Below, one piece after another: positions 22,519-31,021 of a stretch of 43,356 nucleotides of DNA. Position 1 is the stretch's first letter. The number at the start of each line of letters is the position of its first letter. The translations under genes were made by a program, and so were the position numbers. The notes beneath the pieces were generated by a model, which was not told the DNA's origin, did not search any database, and was given only the letters and a program-made list of their open reading frames with translations. This stretch comes from JANYCG01 sp031365665 (lineage in GTDB: Bacteria; Pseudomonadota; Gammaproteobacteria; Burkholderiales; Burkholderiaceae_C), in the NCBI GenBank assembly GCA_031365665.1, contig JANLYO010000005.1:1-43356 (forward strand), read 5' to 3'.

Positions 22519-24336
22519 ATGTACCAATACACAGACTTTGACCGCCAGTTTGTCAAAAACCGCGCGGCCCAGTACCGCGACCAACTCGGTCGCCATCTGG
22601 CCGGGAATCTCCCCGACGACGACTTTCGCCCGTTGCGCCTGCAAAACGGCTGGTACGTGCAACGCTTCGCCCCGATGTTGCGGGTGGCGGTGCCTTACGG
22701 CGAGTTATCGTCCAGACAGCTACGGGTGCTGGCCAAGATCGCCCGCGACTACGACAAGAAAGAGCAGAACAACATCGACAAGGCCAACCCCGGCTTGAGC
22801 GACTTGCATTCGCTGCCCAGTGGCGTGGGCCACTTCACCACGCGCCAGAACGTGCAGTACAACTGGATCCCGCTGGATAAATCGGCCGACGTGATGGACC
22901 TGCTGGCCAGCGTGGACATGCACGGCATCCAGACCAGCGGCAACTGCATCCGCAACATCACCAGCGACGAACGTGCCGGCATCGCGGTGGACGAGGTGGC
23001 AGACCCGCGCCCCTTCGCCGAAATCATGCGCCAGTGGAGCACGCTGCACCCCGAGTTCGCGTTTTTGCCGCGCAAGTTCAAGATCGCCGTCACCGGCGCG
23101 AAAGAAGACCGCGCGGCCACGTATTGGCATGACGTCGGCTTGCATGTACTCAAAGATGAGGCAGGCGACATCGGTTTCAGGGTGCTGGTTGGCGGTGGCA
23201 TGGGCCGCACGCCCATCGTCGGCACCGTGATTCGCGAATTCCTGCCCTGGAACCAGTTGCTCAATTATTTGGAGGCCGTGGTGCGGGTCTACAACCGCTG
23301 GGGCCGCCGCGACAACATCTACAAGGCCCGTATCAAGATTCTGGTGAAGGCCGAAGGCCAGCGTTACACCGACGAGGTGGAGGCCGAGTACCAGCAAATC
23401 CTCACCCAAGATGGCGCGCCGCACACCATCAGCCAGGCCGAGCTGGACCGTGTGTCCGCCTCTTTTGTGCCGCCGTCGCTGGTCTGCAACCGCAAGAGCG
23501 GCGAAGAGAAAATCGCCAACATCCTGCGCGCAGCCGCCGAAGACGACATTGAATTTGGCCGCTGGCTGCAACAGAACGTGCAACCGCACAAGAACCCGGA
23601 TTTGCGCGCCGTCACGCTCTCGTTCAAACGCATGGGTTACGCGCCGGGCGACGCCACCGCCTCGCAACTCGAAGGGGCGGCGGCTTTGGCCGATGAGTTC
23701 TCCGCCGGTGAAGTGCGCGTGACGCACGACCAAAACCTCGTGCTGCCCTGGGTGCGTTGCGACCAGTTGCCGGAGCTGTGGCGCGCTGCCCGCAAGCTCG
23801 GGTTTGCGCGACCCAACATCCGTCTGCTGACCGACATGATCGCCTGCCCCGGCGGCGATTTCTGCTCGCTGGCAAATGCGCGTTCGCTGCCCATCGCGCA
23901 GGCCATCACCGAGCGTTACCAGGATCTTGACGAGCTGCATGACCTGGGCGAGATCGACCTGCACATCAGCGGCTGCATCAACTCGTGCGGCCACCACCAC
24001 AGCGGCCACATCGGGATTCTGGGTGTCGATAAAGACGGCAAGGAGTGGTACCAGGTGTCGCTCGGCGGCTCCGACGGCTCCGCACTTTCCGGCGCGCCGG
24101 TGGCTGGCAAAGTCGTTGGCCCCTCGTTTGCGGCTGACGAAGTGGCCGATGTGATCGAGGCGATTTTGGACACCTACCGCCAACAACGCCTCACGGCGGC
24201 ATCGACTGCGCCGCTCGGTGCGGAAACCTTTATCGACACGCTGCGCCGGGTGGGCCCGGAGCCGTTCAAGCTGGCTGCCAATGCGACAAGGGTCACGACC
24301 CGCAAGGCGCAAACGCCTGAAACCGTCGTTGCCTGA
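22519..24336 (+). CDS. cysI: Sulfite reductase haemoprotein (nitrite/sulfite reductase family)
   Basis: The enzyme reduces sulfite to sulfide with six electrons at a coupled sirohaem and [4Fe-4S] centre. It has 605 residues. The cluster ligands are C443 and C449 (CPGGDFC) and C486 and C490 (CINSC), in the expected C-X5-C and C-X3-C arrangement. The N-terminal half has the sirohaem-site repeats, with TRQNVQYNWIPLD and NCIRNITSDERAG. No flavoprotein CysJ is encoded nearby, so ferredoxin or another donor may supply electrons; fdxA and a reductase follow the operon. It is the first enzyme gene of the assimilation operon. Confidence 0.93.
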   Translation: MYQYTDFDRQFVKNRAAQYRDQLGRHLAGNLPDDDFRPLRLQNGWYVQRFAPMLRVAVPYGELSSRQLRVLAKIARDYDKKEQNNIDKANPGLSDLHSLPSGVGHFTTRQNVQYNWIPLDKSADVMDLLASVDMHGIQTSGNCIRNITSDERAGIAVDEVADPRPFAEIMRQWSTLHPEFAFLPRKFKIAVTGAKEDRAATYWHDVGLHVLKDEAGDIGFRVLVGGGMGRTPIVGTVIREFLPWNQLLNYLEAVVRVYNRWGRRDNIYKARIKILVKAEGQRYTDEVEAEYQQILTQDGAPHTISQAELDRVSASFVPPSLVCNRKSGEEKIANILRAAAEDDIEFGRWLQQNVQPHKNPDLRAVTLSFKRMGYAPGDATASQLEGAAALADEFSAGEVRVTHDQNLVLPWVRCDQLPELWRAARKLGFARPNIRLLTDMIACPGGDFCSLANARSLPIAQAITERYQDLDELHDLGEIDLHISGCINSCGHHHSGHIGILGVDKDGKEWYQVSLGGSDGSALSGAPVAGKVVGPSFAADEVADVIEAILDTYRQQRLTAASTAPLGAETFIDTLRRVGPEPFKLAANATRVTTRKAQTPETVVA

Positions 24337-24348
24337 AGGAGAATCGAG

Positions 24349-24762
24349 ATGAAACGCACTATTCAATTGATAGCTACTGACGCTGATCGCACTGCACCCG
24401 GTGGCTTGAACGATTCAGAGCTTTCGACTACAGCGCTGCAGATTGCCAATGACGCGGATCCGCGCACTTTGGATTTGACGGGCCTGCAACGCATCGACCT
24501 GCACTTCCCCAAGTTCACCGATGGCCGCGCCTACAGCCAGGCGTTTTTGCTGCGCCGCCGCTTGGGCTTTCAAGGCCAAATCCGCGCCACCGGTGATGTG
24601 TTGATCGACCAACTGGTGCAACTGCAGCGCGCTGGTTTTGACGCCGCCGAGTTGCGTGCTGACCAAGACGCCGCTTTCGCCCAGGCACAGTTTGCGCGTT
24701 TTGACGCCTTCTACCAAGGCGACGCCGTGACGGCCCAGCCAGCGTTCGCCAGGGCGGCGTGA
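24349..24762 (+). CDS. DUF934 protein of the sulfite reduction operon
   Basis: The protein has 137 residues and belongs to the DUF934 (COG3749-like) family, nearly always encoded after cysI in betaproteobacteria. The conserved core is RIDLHFPKFTDGRAYSQAFL, then LRRRLGFQGQIRATGDVL and IDQLVQLQRAGFDAAEL. Its biochemical role is not established, but its linkage indicates a part in sulfite reduction. It starts 12 bases after cysI with GGAGA nearby. Its stop codon TGA at 24760-24762 shares its A with the cysH ATG, giving tight coupling. The first 15 codons are AT-richer than the rest. Confidence 0.88.
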   Translation: MKRTIQLIATDADRTAPGGLNDSELSTTALQIANDADPRTLDLTGLQRIDLHFPKFTDGRAYSQAFLLRRRLGFQGQIRATGDVLIDQLVQLQRAGFDAAELRADQDAAFAQAQFARFDAFYQGDAVTAQPAFARAA

Positions 24763-25613
24763 TGTCTTCTGTATCGTCGGCCATCGATCTGCACGCCCGC
24801 GCCTCCACAGACTTTGAGGCCAAACTCGCTGCGACCCAGACGCTTTTGCTACAGGCGGCCGGTGAATTCGCCAACCCGTCGAACTTCGCCGCCCTGGGTT
24901 TTTCCTACATCACCCAAGCCAACAGCCTGGGCGCAGAAGACATGGTAGTGAGCCATTTGATCAACAGCATGCAGTTGGACATCGGCATTTTTGTATTGGA
25001 AACGGGCATGTTGCACGCCGAGACCCTGCTGGTGCTGGAACATCTCAAAGTCAGTTCGCGCGCGCCAGTGCAGGTCTACAAACCAGTGAACGAAGCTGTC
25101 ATCGAATTTGTCAGCCGCGAAGGCAAGGAGCCGATGTACAAAAGCATCGCCTTGCGCAAGGCCTGCTGCGGCATCCGCAAAATGGAGCCGCTGGAACGAG
25201 CGCTGGCAGGCAAAAAAGCCTGGATCACCGGGCTGCGGCGTGAACAGTCCGGCGCGCGGGCCGAGGTGCAAATGCTTGATCGATCCGACCCCGACCGCCT
25301 GAAATTCAACCCGCTGGCAGATTGGACCTGGGGCGACGTCTGGCATTACATCAAGCTGCACGAAGTGGCCTACAACCCCCTGCACGACCAGTTTTTTCCG
25401 AGCATAGGCTGCGCGCCCTGCACGCGCGCCATTGCTCTGGGCGAAGATTTTCGTGCCGGGCGTTGGTGGTGGGAAGCCGAGCTTGAGGGCGGCGCGGCCA
25501 AAGAGTGCGGCCTGCATGTCGCGCCGGATGCGCACGCCAGCTCCGCCACACCCATCCCCTCATCGCCGACATCCGCATCGACATTTCAATCGACAATAGA
25601 GGCCTTGGCATGA
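24762..25613 (+). CDS. cysH: Assimilatory adenylylsulfate (APS) reductase
   Basis: The enzyme reduces APS to sulfite and AMP. It has 283 residues from ATG 24762. It carries the paired cysteines C135-C136 (KACCGIRK) and C217-X2-C220 (GCAPC), the [4Fe-4S] ligands that mark APS-type rather than PAPS-type reductases. The catalytic Cys is C249 in KECGLH. The PP-loop-like part has ETGMLHAETL. About 28 extra residues follow the normal C-terminus (a Ser/Pro/Thr-rich tail), apparently former spacer read into the cysD start. The stop overlaps the cysD ATG. No cysC is present, in agreement with APS as substrate. Confidence 0.93.
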   Translation: MSSVSSAIDLHARASTDFEAKLAATQTLLLQAAGEFANPSNFAALGFSYITQANSLGAEDMVVSHLINSMQLDIGIFVLETGMLHAETLLVLEHLKVSSRAPVQVYKPVNEAVIEFVSREGKEPMYKSIALRKACCGIRKMEPLERALAGKKAWITGLRREQSGARAEVQMLDRSDPDRLKFNPLADWTWGDVWHYIKLHEVAYNPLHDQFFPSIGCAPCTRAIALGEDFRAGRWWWEAELEGGAAKECGLHVAPDAHASSATPIPSSPTSASTFQSTIEALA

Positions 25614-26557
25614 ACGCGCGCTTGAAACCCAACCAACTGGAACCCGAACACTTCAGCCAGCTGAGCAACCAGCATCTGGACGCTCTGGAAGAAGAAACCA
25701 TTTACATCCTGCGGGAAGTGGCGGGCGCGTTCGAACGCCCCACATTGCTGTTTTCGGGTGGCAAAGACTCGCTGGTGATGCTCAAGTGCGCCGAGAAAGC
25801 ATTTGGCGCAGGAAACATTCCCTACCCGCTGCTCATGATCGACACCGGCCACAACTTCCATGAAGTGACCGATTTCCGCGATTCGCGGGCTGCGGAACTC
25901 GGCGCGAAACTGATCGTTCGCAGCGTCGAGGATTCGATGAAGCGTGGCACCGTGCGCCTGGCCCATCCGGGCGAATCACGCAACGTGCACCAGTCCGTCA
26001 CGCTGCTTGAAGCGATTGAAGAATTCAAATTCGACGCGCTGATTGGCGGCGCGCGCCGCGACGAAGAAAAGGCCCGCGCCAAAGAGCGCATCTTCAGCCA
26101 CCGCGACAGCTTTGGCCAATGGCAGCCCAAGGCGCAACGTCCTGAGTTGTGGAGCCTGTTCAACACACGCCTGCATCCGGGCGAACACTTTCGCGTGTTC
26201 CCGATTTCCAACTGGACTGAGTTGGATGTGTGGCAATACATTGAGCGAGAAAAGATCGGCCTGCCCTCGCTGTATTACTCGCACAAACGCGAGGTGGTCG
26301 AACGCAAGGGCCTGCTGGTGCCAGTGACACCGCTTACGCCGCTGCTCGCGGGCGAAGCGGCCGAATCACGCGATGTGCGGTTTCGCACCGTGGGCGACAT
26401 CACCTGCACTTGCCCGGTGGAGAGCCTGGCCACGAGCGCGGCTGAGATCGTCATCGAGACGCTCGCCGCCGACGTGAGCGAACGTGGCGCGACGCGCATG
26501 GACGACAAGACCTCCGAGGCCTCGATGGAGAAGCGCAAAAAACACGGTTATTTTTAA
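25610..26557 (+). CDS. cysD: Sulfate adenylyltransferase subunit 2
   Basis: This is the ATP pyrophosphatase subunit that forms APS from sulfate and ATP, driven by the GTPase CysN. It has 315 residues from ATG 25610, which overlaps the cysH stop. The PP-motif is SGGKDS (49-54). Other family marks are IDTGHNFHEVTDFRD, GGARRDEEKARAKERIF and the C-terminal DKTSEASMEKRKKHGYF. A longer frame upstream is in the cysH coding region and is rejected. The next gene, cysN, starts 40 bp later behind an abrupt AT-rich stretch, an unusual gap in an otherwise overlapping operon. Confidence 0.95.
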   Translation: MNARLKPNQLEPEHFSQLSNQHLDALEEETIYILREVAGAFERPTLLFSGGKDSLVMLKCAEKAFGAGNIPYPLLMIDTGHNFHEVTDFRDSRAAELGAKLIVRSVEDSMKRGTVRLAHPGESRNVHQSVTLLEAIEEFKFDALIGGARRDEEKARAKERIFSHRDSFGQWQPKAQRPELWSLFNTRLHPGEHFRVFPISNWTELDVWQYIEREKIGLPSLYYSHKREVVERKGLLVPVTPLTPLLAGEAAESRDVRFRTVGDITCTCPVESLATSAAEIVIETLAADVSERGATRMDDKTSEASMEKRKKHGYF

Positions 26558-26590
26558 TTTAATTGATATTTTGTTTATTAATTATACGTT

Positions 26591-26706
26591 TATTTATATG
26601 AATATAATAGCAACAAACTCATATAATGCGAGGACTGATGCATTTAATATTCAATCATCAAATTCTGCATTAAAATTTATAACATGTGGCAGTGTCGATG
26701 ATGGCA
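26591..26706 (+). repeat. Possible relic of the 116-bp repeat overlapping the cysN start
   Basis: In the AT-rich spacer TAGCAACAA (26608-26616), ten bases (ACTCATATAA) and TGCGAGGAC (26627-26635) follow the spacing of the full copies; TGCGAGGAC resembles the drifted block TACGAGACC of copy D. The outer 5' arm and the distal palindrome are not recognisable. The span given is what the 116-bp ruler predicts. Bases 26598 onward are also cysN codons, so the relic would encode part of its N-terminus. Chance similarity in AT-rich DNA cannot be excluded. Confidence 0.35.
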
Positions 26707-27968
26707 AAAGCACCTTGATTGGCCGCTTGCTCGTCGACAGCCGCTCGGTCATGTTGGATCAGTTGGCGAATGTCTCCAAGAGTGGTGAAGTCGATCTGGC
26801 GCAGTTCACCGACGGGCTCTCGGCTGAACGTGAGCAGGGCATCACGATCGACGTAGCCTACCGTTATTTCAATACGCCAACCCGCAAGTTCATCATTGGC
26901 GACGCGCCGGGGCACGTGCAATACACCCGCAACATGGTGACGGCGGCCAGCAGTGCCGACGCGGCGGTGGTGCTGGTGGACGCCACCAAGCTCGATTGGC
27001 AGAACCCGGCGCTCATTTTGTTGCCGCAAACCCGGCGCCATTCGCTGTTGGTGAACCTGCTGCGGGTGCCCAGCATCGTGTTTGCGGTCAACAAACTCGA
27101 CGCGATTGCAGACCCGGCGGTGGGTTTTGCGCACATCCAGGCGGCTTTGCTGCGTTTCGCCAAAGAGGCCGACATTGTAGCGGCAGCGATTGTGCCGCTG
27201 TCCGCTTTGAAAGGCCAAAACGTAGTCGACGTGACGCCCGGCTGGTGCAACTACCACGGACCGAGTTTGCTTCAATTACTGGAGCAATTGCCTGTCACCC
27301 AGGCTGAGACCCGCTTGGCGTTTTCTTTTTCGGTGCAGTGGGTTGAAAAATTTTCAGCGTCGCACGACACGAGCCAAGGGCGCCGTGTATTTTGGGGCAA
27401 AGTGGCCACCGGCGCGGTGCAGGTCGGGCAACAGATCGCGGTGTTGCCCAGCGGGCAAACCGCCACCGTCGCCAAAGTGCTGAACCACGTGCGCAAGGAA
27501 GGCCCCGTGCTGGCAGGCCACAGCGCCGGCATCGTGCTGAACCGTGAAGTTGATGTTTCCCGTGGCGACTGGCTCCTCTATTTCCCCGCGCCTGCCGCTT
27601 CGCGCGCCGAGCCGCCCCCCGAGACCTACGATGACACGCACGAGGAAGCCTTCAACGTAACCCGTGAACTGAAAACGACAGTGGCCTGGCTGGATGACGA
27701 GCCCCTGGTCGCGGGCCGGGTCTATTGGGCTTTGCACGGCAATCGCTGGGTCAAAGCCAAAATCAAACGCATCATCCACAAGCTCAACATCGAAACCCTG
27801 GCCGAGGAAGATGCGGACCATCTGGACCCCAATGCGATTGGCCATGTCGAACTGGCCTTGCAGGAACCGATCGCTGCCCTGCCGTTTGCAGTGTCCCGCA
27901 CCCTGGGCGCGCTGGTTTTGGTGGACACGGCATCCCACAAGACGTCTGGGGCCGTGTTAGTGCAATAA
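26598..27968 (+). CDS. cysN: Sulfate adenylyltransferase subunit 1 (GTPase)
   Basis: This is an EF-Tu-like GTPase that powers APS formation by CysD. From ATG 26598 it has 456 residues. The P-loop is GSVDDGKST (31-39), switch II DAPGH (102-106), and the guanine-specificity motif NKLD (165-168). Two beta-barrel domains follow. There is no C-terminal APS kinase (CysC) domain, in keeping with an APS-reducing pathway. The first 24 residues (MNIIATNSYNARTDAF and on) are encoded by strikingly AT-rich DNA, unlike the rest of the gene and unlike cysD. An alternative start at 26484 inside cysD is rejected. No good Shine-Dalgarno is visible. Confidence 0.94.
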   Translation: MNIIATNSYNARTDAFNIQSSNSALKFITCGSVDDGKSTLIGRLLVDSRSVMLDQLANVSKSGEVDLAQFTDGLSAEREQGITIDVAYRYFNTPTRKFIIGDAPGHVQYTRNMVTAASSADAAVVLVDATKLDWQNPALILLPQTRRHSLLVNLLRVPSIVFAVNKLDAIADPAVGFAHIQAALLRFAKEADIVAAAIVPLSALKGQNVVDVTPGWCNYHGPSLLQLLEQLPVTQAETRLAFSFSVQWVEKFSASHDTSQGRRVFWGKVATGAVQVGQQIAVLPSGQTATVAKVLNHVRKEGPVLAGHSAGIVLNREVDVSRGDWLLYFPAPAASRAEPPPETYDDTHEEAFNVTRELKTTVAWLDDEPLVAGRVYWALHGNRWVKAKIKRIIHKLNIETLAEEDADHLDPNAIGHVELALQEPIAALPFAVSRTLGALVLVDTASHKTSGAVLVQ

Positions 27969-28134
27969 AATCAAGGGTTACCGCCCGGTTGGCACCTTGG
28001 GGCAGCTCTGGAAATTCAATTCTGGGGATGCAGTGCAAGACCTGAACGTGAAGGTTGGCCGCAGACATGCACTTGCATGGCGAGGATTTGCAACGCAGCA
28101 ATGCGCCCTGATATTGAATTTATAGAATTGCCCA

Positions 28135-28464
28135 ATGACTCATACCGTTACTGAAGCGTGTATCAATTGCAAACACACCGATTGCGTAGACGTGTGCCCC
28201 GTGGACTGTTTCCGCGAGGGTCCCAATTTCCTGACCATCGACCCGGACGAGTGCATCGACTGCGCGGTGTGCATTCCTGAGTGCCCGGTGAACGCCATCT
28301 ACGCCGAAGAAGACGTGCCCGCCGACCAGCAACACATGTCCAAACTCAACGCCGAGTTGGCCAAACTCACGGGATGGAAAAGCATCACCAAACGCAAACC
28401 CGCCCCGGCAGACGCTGAAGCCTGGAAAGACCGCATCGACAAGTTGCAGTTTCTGGTGCGCTGA
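28135..28464 (+). CDS. fdxA: Seven-iron ferredoxin
   Basis: The protein has 109 residues. Two cluster motifs are visible: C9-X7-C17-X3-C21 for a [3Fe-4S] site (with an extra C12), and C40-X2-C43-X2-C46-X3-C50 for a [4Fe-4S] site. The C-terminal extension to residue 109 is typical of FdxA. The next gene, a ferredoxin reductase, starts two bases after its stop, so the two are coupled. The pair may feed sulfite reductase upstream, an inference from position. The 166-bp gap before it holds nothing clear apart from a TAGAAT ending seven bases before the ATG, which could make the message leaderless. Confidence 0.95.
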   Translation: MTHTVTEACINCKHTDCVDVCPVDCFREGPNFLTIDPDECIDCAVCIPECPVNAIYAEEDVPADQQHMSKLNAELAKLTGWKSITKRKPAPADAEAWKDRIDKLQFLVR

Positions 28465-28466
28465 AG

Positions 28467-29534
28467 ATGGCCGATATCATCCAGACCGACGCGGTCATCG
28501 TCGGCGCTGGCCCCGTCGGGCTGTTCCAGGTGTTCGAACTCGGCCTGCTGGAAATCAAGGCGCACGTGATCGACCTGCTGCCTTACGCGGGCGGCCAGTG
28601 CATCGAGTTGTACCCCGACAAGCCGATTTACGACATTCCCGCTATCCCCGTGTGCACCGGCAAAGAGTTGACCGACAGCCTGATGAAACAGATCGAGCCT
28701 TTTGGCGCGACCTTTCACTACAACCAGGAAGTCAGCGCCATCGCCAAACAGGACGACGGGCGCTTTTTGCTTGAAACCTCCGCTGGCACACAGTTTTTGA
28801 CCAAGACGATTTTCATCGCCGCAGGCATGGGTGCGTTTCAGCCGCGTTTGCTGAACGTGGAAGGCGCGGCCAAATTCGCCGAAGGCGAGCAGGCCCAGTT
28901 GCACTACAAAGTCAAAAACCGTCCTACCTTTGCCGGCCAGGAGGTGGTGATTCTCGGCGGCGGCGACTCGGCCCTGGACTGGACTTTGGATTTCCTGACC
29001 GATGGACCACACCGGGCCAAATCTGTGACTCTGCTGCACCGCCGCGACGGCTTTGCCGCTGCCCCCGCGAGTGTCGCCAAAATGCGCGCCCTGGTGGGCG
29101 AGGGCAAGATGAAATTCATGATCGGCCAGATCACGGCGCTGGCCGAAAACGCAGGTCGTTTGGCATCAGTCACCGTGACCGGAGCCGACAGCGGCACGAC
29201 CGAGCTGCCCCTGAGCCAATTGCTGGTGTTCTTTGGCCTTTCCCCCAAACTCGGCCCGGTGGCCGATTGGGGCATCGACATCGAGCGAAAGCAGCTCAAG
29301 GTCGATACCGAAAAATTCCAGACGAGTATCCCCGGCATCTTTGCCGTGGGTGACATCAACACCTATCCGGGGAAAAAGAAGCTGATCCTTTCAGGCTTCC
29401 ACGAATGCGCCCTCGCCGCCTTTGGCGCATCCGCCGTCGTCTTTCCAGACAAAAAGGTGATGTTGCAATACACCACAACTTCACCCAAGTTGCACAAAGT
29501 GTTGGGGGTGGAAACGCCCGTCTTCAATACCTGA
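28467..29534 (+). CDS. Ferredoxin-NADP(+) reductase (thioredoxin-reductase-like, YumC type)
   Basis: The protein has 355 residues. The FAD-binding Rossmann motif is VIVGAGPVGLF (10-20), followed by DLLPYAGGQCIELYPDK, a family hallmark. The NADP-binding motif VVILGGGDSALDWTLDF lies near 159-175, and the second FAD contact is GIFAVGDINTYPGKK. It lacks the CxxC redox pair of thioredoxin reductase, so it is assigned as a ferredoxin (or flavodoxin) reductase. It follows fdxA with a two-base gap and probably reduces that ferredoxin with NADPH. The downstream TPP riboswitch begins about 25 bases after its stop. Confidence 0.9.
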   Translation: MADIIQTDAVIVGAGPVGLFQVFELGLLEIKAHVIDLLPYAGGQCIELYPDKPIYDIPAIPVCTGKELTDSLMKQIEPFGATFHYNQEVSAIAKQDDGRFLLETSAGTQFLTKTIFIAAGMGAFQPRLLNVEGAAKFAEGEQAQLHYKVKNRPTFAGQEVVILGGGDSALDWTLDFLTDGPHRAKSVTLLHRRDGFAAAPASVAKMRALVGEGKMKFMIGQITALAENAGRLASVTVTGADSGTTELPLSQLLVFFGLSPKLGPVADWGIDIERKQLKVDTEKFQTSIPGIFAVGDINTYPGKKKLILSGFHECALAAFGASAVVFPDKKVMLQYTTTSPKLHKVLGVETPVFNT

Positions 29535-29559
29535 GTAAAATCCAACTGCGTTAAAAAAA

Positions 29560-29652
29560 CGCATTCGCTAGGGGTGTTGGCAGCGACAACTGCTGACTGA
29601 GAAAGTCCCTTTGAACCTGATTGAGGTAATCCTCGCGCAGGGAAGCAAAAGT
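29560..29652 (+). promoter_or_regulatory. TPP riboswitch (THI element)
   Basis: The leader contains TAGGGGTG (29569-29576), CTGAGAAAGTCCCTTTGAACCTGAT (in two blocks, 29597-29621), and the pyrophosphate-side block GAGGTAATCCTCGCGCAGGG. These are the conserved helices P2-P5 of the TPP riboswitch. It is 58 bases before the cytX ATG. The bases between probably hold the switch that hides or frees the AGGAG ribosome site. Binding of thiamine pyrophosphate should lower expression of cytX. Outer boundaries are approximate. Confidence 0.93.
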
Positions 29653-29709
29653 CCATTGTTCCGATTGACTCCCGCCTTCCTGCCACTATTTTGCTTAGGA
29701 GCAAATTTA

Positions 29710-31017
29710 ATGGCATCTTCTGTTTCTTCTTCCGTTTCCTTGCCGGGCGCCAACGCCGCGCTGTCGCCTGTAGCTTCCGGCGACCGCGTGTTCGGCTTTA
29801 CCCAACATTTGTCGCTCTGGTTCAGCCTGGGTGTCGGGCTGTTGGTCATGCAGGTCGGGGCTTATTTGGTGCCCGCCGTCGGCCCGCGAGATGCGTTGAT
29901 CGCCATCCTGTTGGGATCGGTGATTGGCGCGGGGCTGCTGGCCTGGACGGCCAAACTGGGGGCCGATTCTGGCTTGACCAGCGCAGGTTTGATGCACCAC
30001 ACCTTCGGCAGCTTGTTTGCCAAATTGCCCATCATCCTGAACATTGTGCAATTGGTGGGCTGGACAAGTTTTGAACTGGTCGTGATGCGCGACGGCACGG
30101 CTGCTGTGGCCAAGCAGTCCTTCGGATTGGATTTGAGCGGCTTTGGCGGCATCGTCGCCACCACGGCGGTGTGGGGTGGGGTGTTGTGTGTGCTTATTTC
30201 TGCTTCGATGCTCACCACGGTGCGCCGCTTCATCAGCCGATTTGCCTTGCCCTTGGTTGTAATTTCCTTGGTGTGGTTGACCGTGCAATTTGGCGGACAA
30301 ATTGCGGCTAAGGGTTTTGATGCCTTCTGGAACAACCCCGGCAAAGGCGGCATGGGTTTGTTGTCAGCGATGGACTTGGTGATCGCCATGCCGGTTTCCT
30401 GGTTGCCTTTGATCGCCGATTACGCGCGCCATGGCAAGGATGGCAGCTCGGCCTTCAAAGGCACTTGGCTGGGTTACGCCATTGCCAATATCTGGTGTTA
30501 TGCGCTGGGCGTGATGATTGTGAGTGTGGCAACACCCGGCACTGATTTGGTCACTGCTTTGCTGTTGGCCCAGGGCGGCTTGATTGCACTTGGCTTCATT
30601 CTGTTTGACGAAATCGACAACGCTTATGGCGACGTGTATTCGGGTGCCGTGAACAGCCACAGCTTGTTTGTAGCCTGGAGCATTCGCCAGTGGGGTTTGG
30701 CGATTGCCGTCTTGTGCAGCGTGCTGGCGCTGTTTCTGCCGATGCACAGCATTGAGCCATTTTTGCTCATGCTCAGTTCGGTGTTTGTGCCGCTTTACGG
30801 GGTGATTTTGGGGCGGATGGCTGCGTCTGGCGCAACCGGTGCCAACATGGGAAAGCCCGCCTCTGCGCCTGTGAATTGGTCTGCTGCGGCGCTCTGGATC
30901 GCGGGCATTGTGCTGTACCACGCACTCGGAAAATACGCGCCCCAGCTGGGTTCGGCTTTGCCAAGCCTGGCCGTCACGTTTGTGTTGGCTTGGCAGACTC
31001 GGGCTAAGACCGCCTGA
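29710..31017 (+). CDS. cytX: Hydroxymethylpyrimidine transporter, NCS1 family
   Basis: The protein has 435 residues from ATG 29710, with AGGAG eight bases upstream. The in-frame extension to 29611 runs through the riboswitch and is rejected. About twelve hydrophobic helices are visible. The NCS1 character is seen in FGFTQHLSLWFSLGVGLL, then AVGPRDALIAILLGSVIGAG, then MPVSWLPLIADYAR, where substrate is contacted. CytX-type carriers take up the thiamine pyrimidine HMP, and the TPP riboswitch directly upstream strongly supports that substrate over cytosine or purines. The stop is four bases from the stop of thiD on the other strand. Confidence 0.9.
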   Translation: MASSVSSSVSLPGANAALSPVASGDRVFGFTQHLSLWFSLGVGLLVMQVGAYLVPAVGPRDALIAILLGSVIGAGLLAWTAKLGADSGLTSAGLMHHTFGSLFAKLPIILNIVQLVGWTSFELVVMRDGTAAVAKQSFGLDLSGFGGIVATTAVWGGVLCVLISASMLTTVRRFISRFALPLVVISLVWLTVQFGGQIAAKGFDAFWNNPGKGGMGLLSAMDLVIAMPVSWLPLIADYARHGKDGSSAFKGTWLGYAIANIWCYALGVMIVSVATPGTDLVTALLLAQGGLIALGFILFDEIDNAYGDVYSGAVNSHSLFVAWSIRQWGLAIAVLCSVLALFLPMHSIEPFLLMLSSVFVPLYGVILGRMAASGATGANMGKPASAPVNWSAAALWIAGIVLYHALGKYAPQLGSALPSLAVTFVLAWQTRAKTA

Positions 31018-31021
31018 GCCG

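Noticed and set aside
22720..24366. A 548-codon open frame antisense to cysI
   Set aside because: It is a compositional shadow with no motif, no ribosome site and no context, while cysI is complete on the other strand.
24364..24392. TTGATAGCTACTGACGC at the start of the DUF934 gene as another repeat insertion
   Set aside because: It shares only the ATAGC core with known or new repeats, lacks the spacing ruler, and lies in codons that agree with the family.
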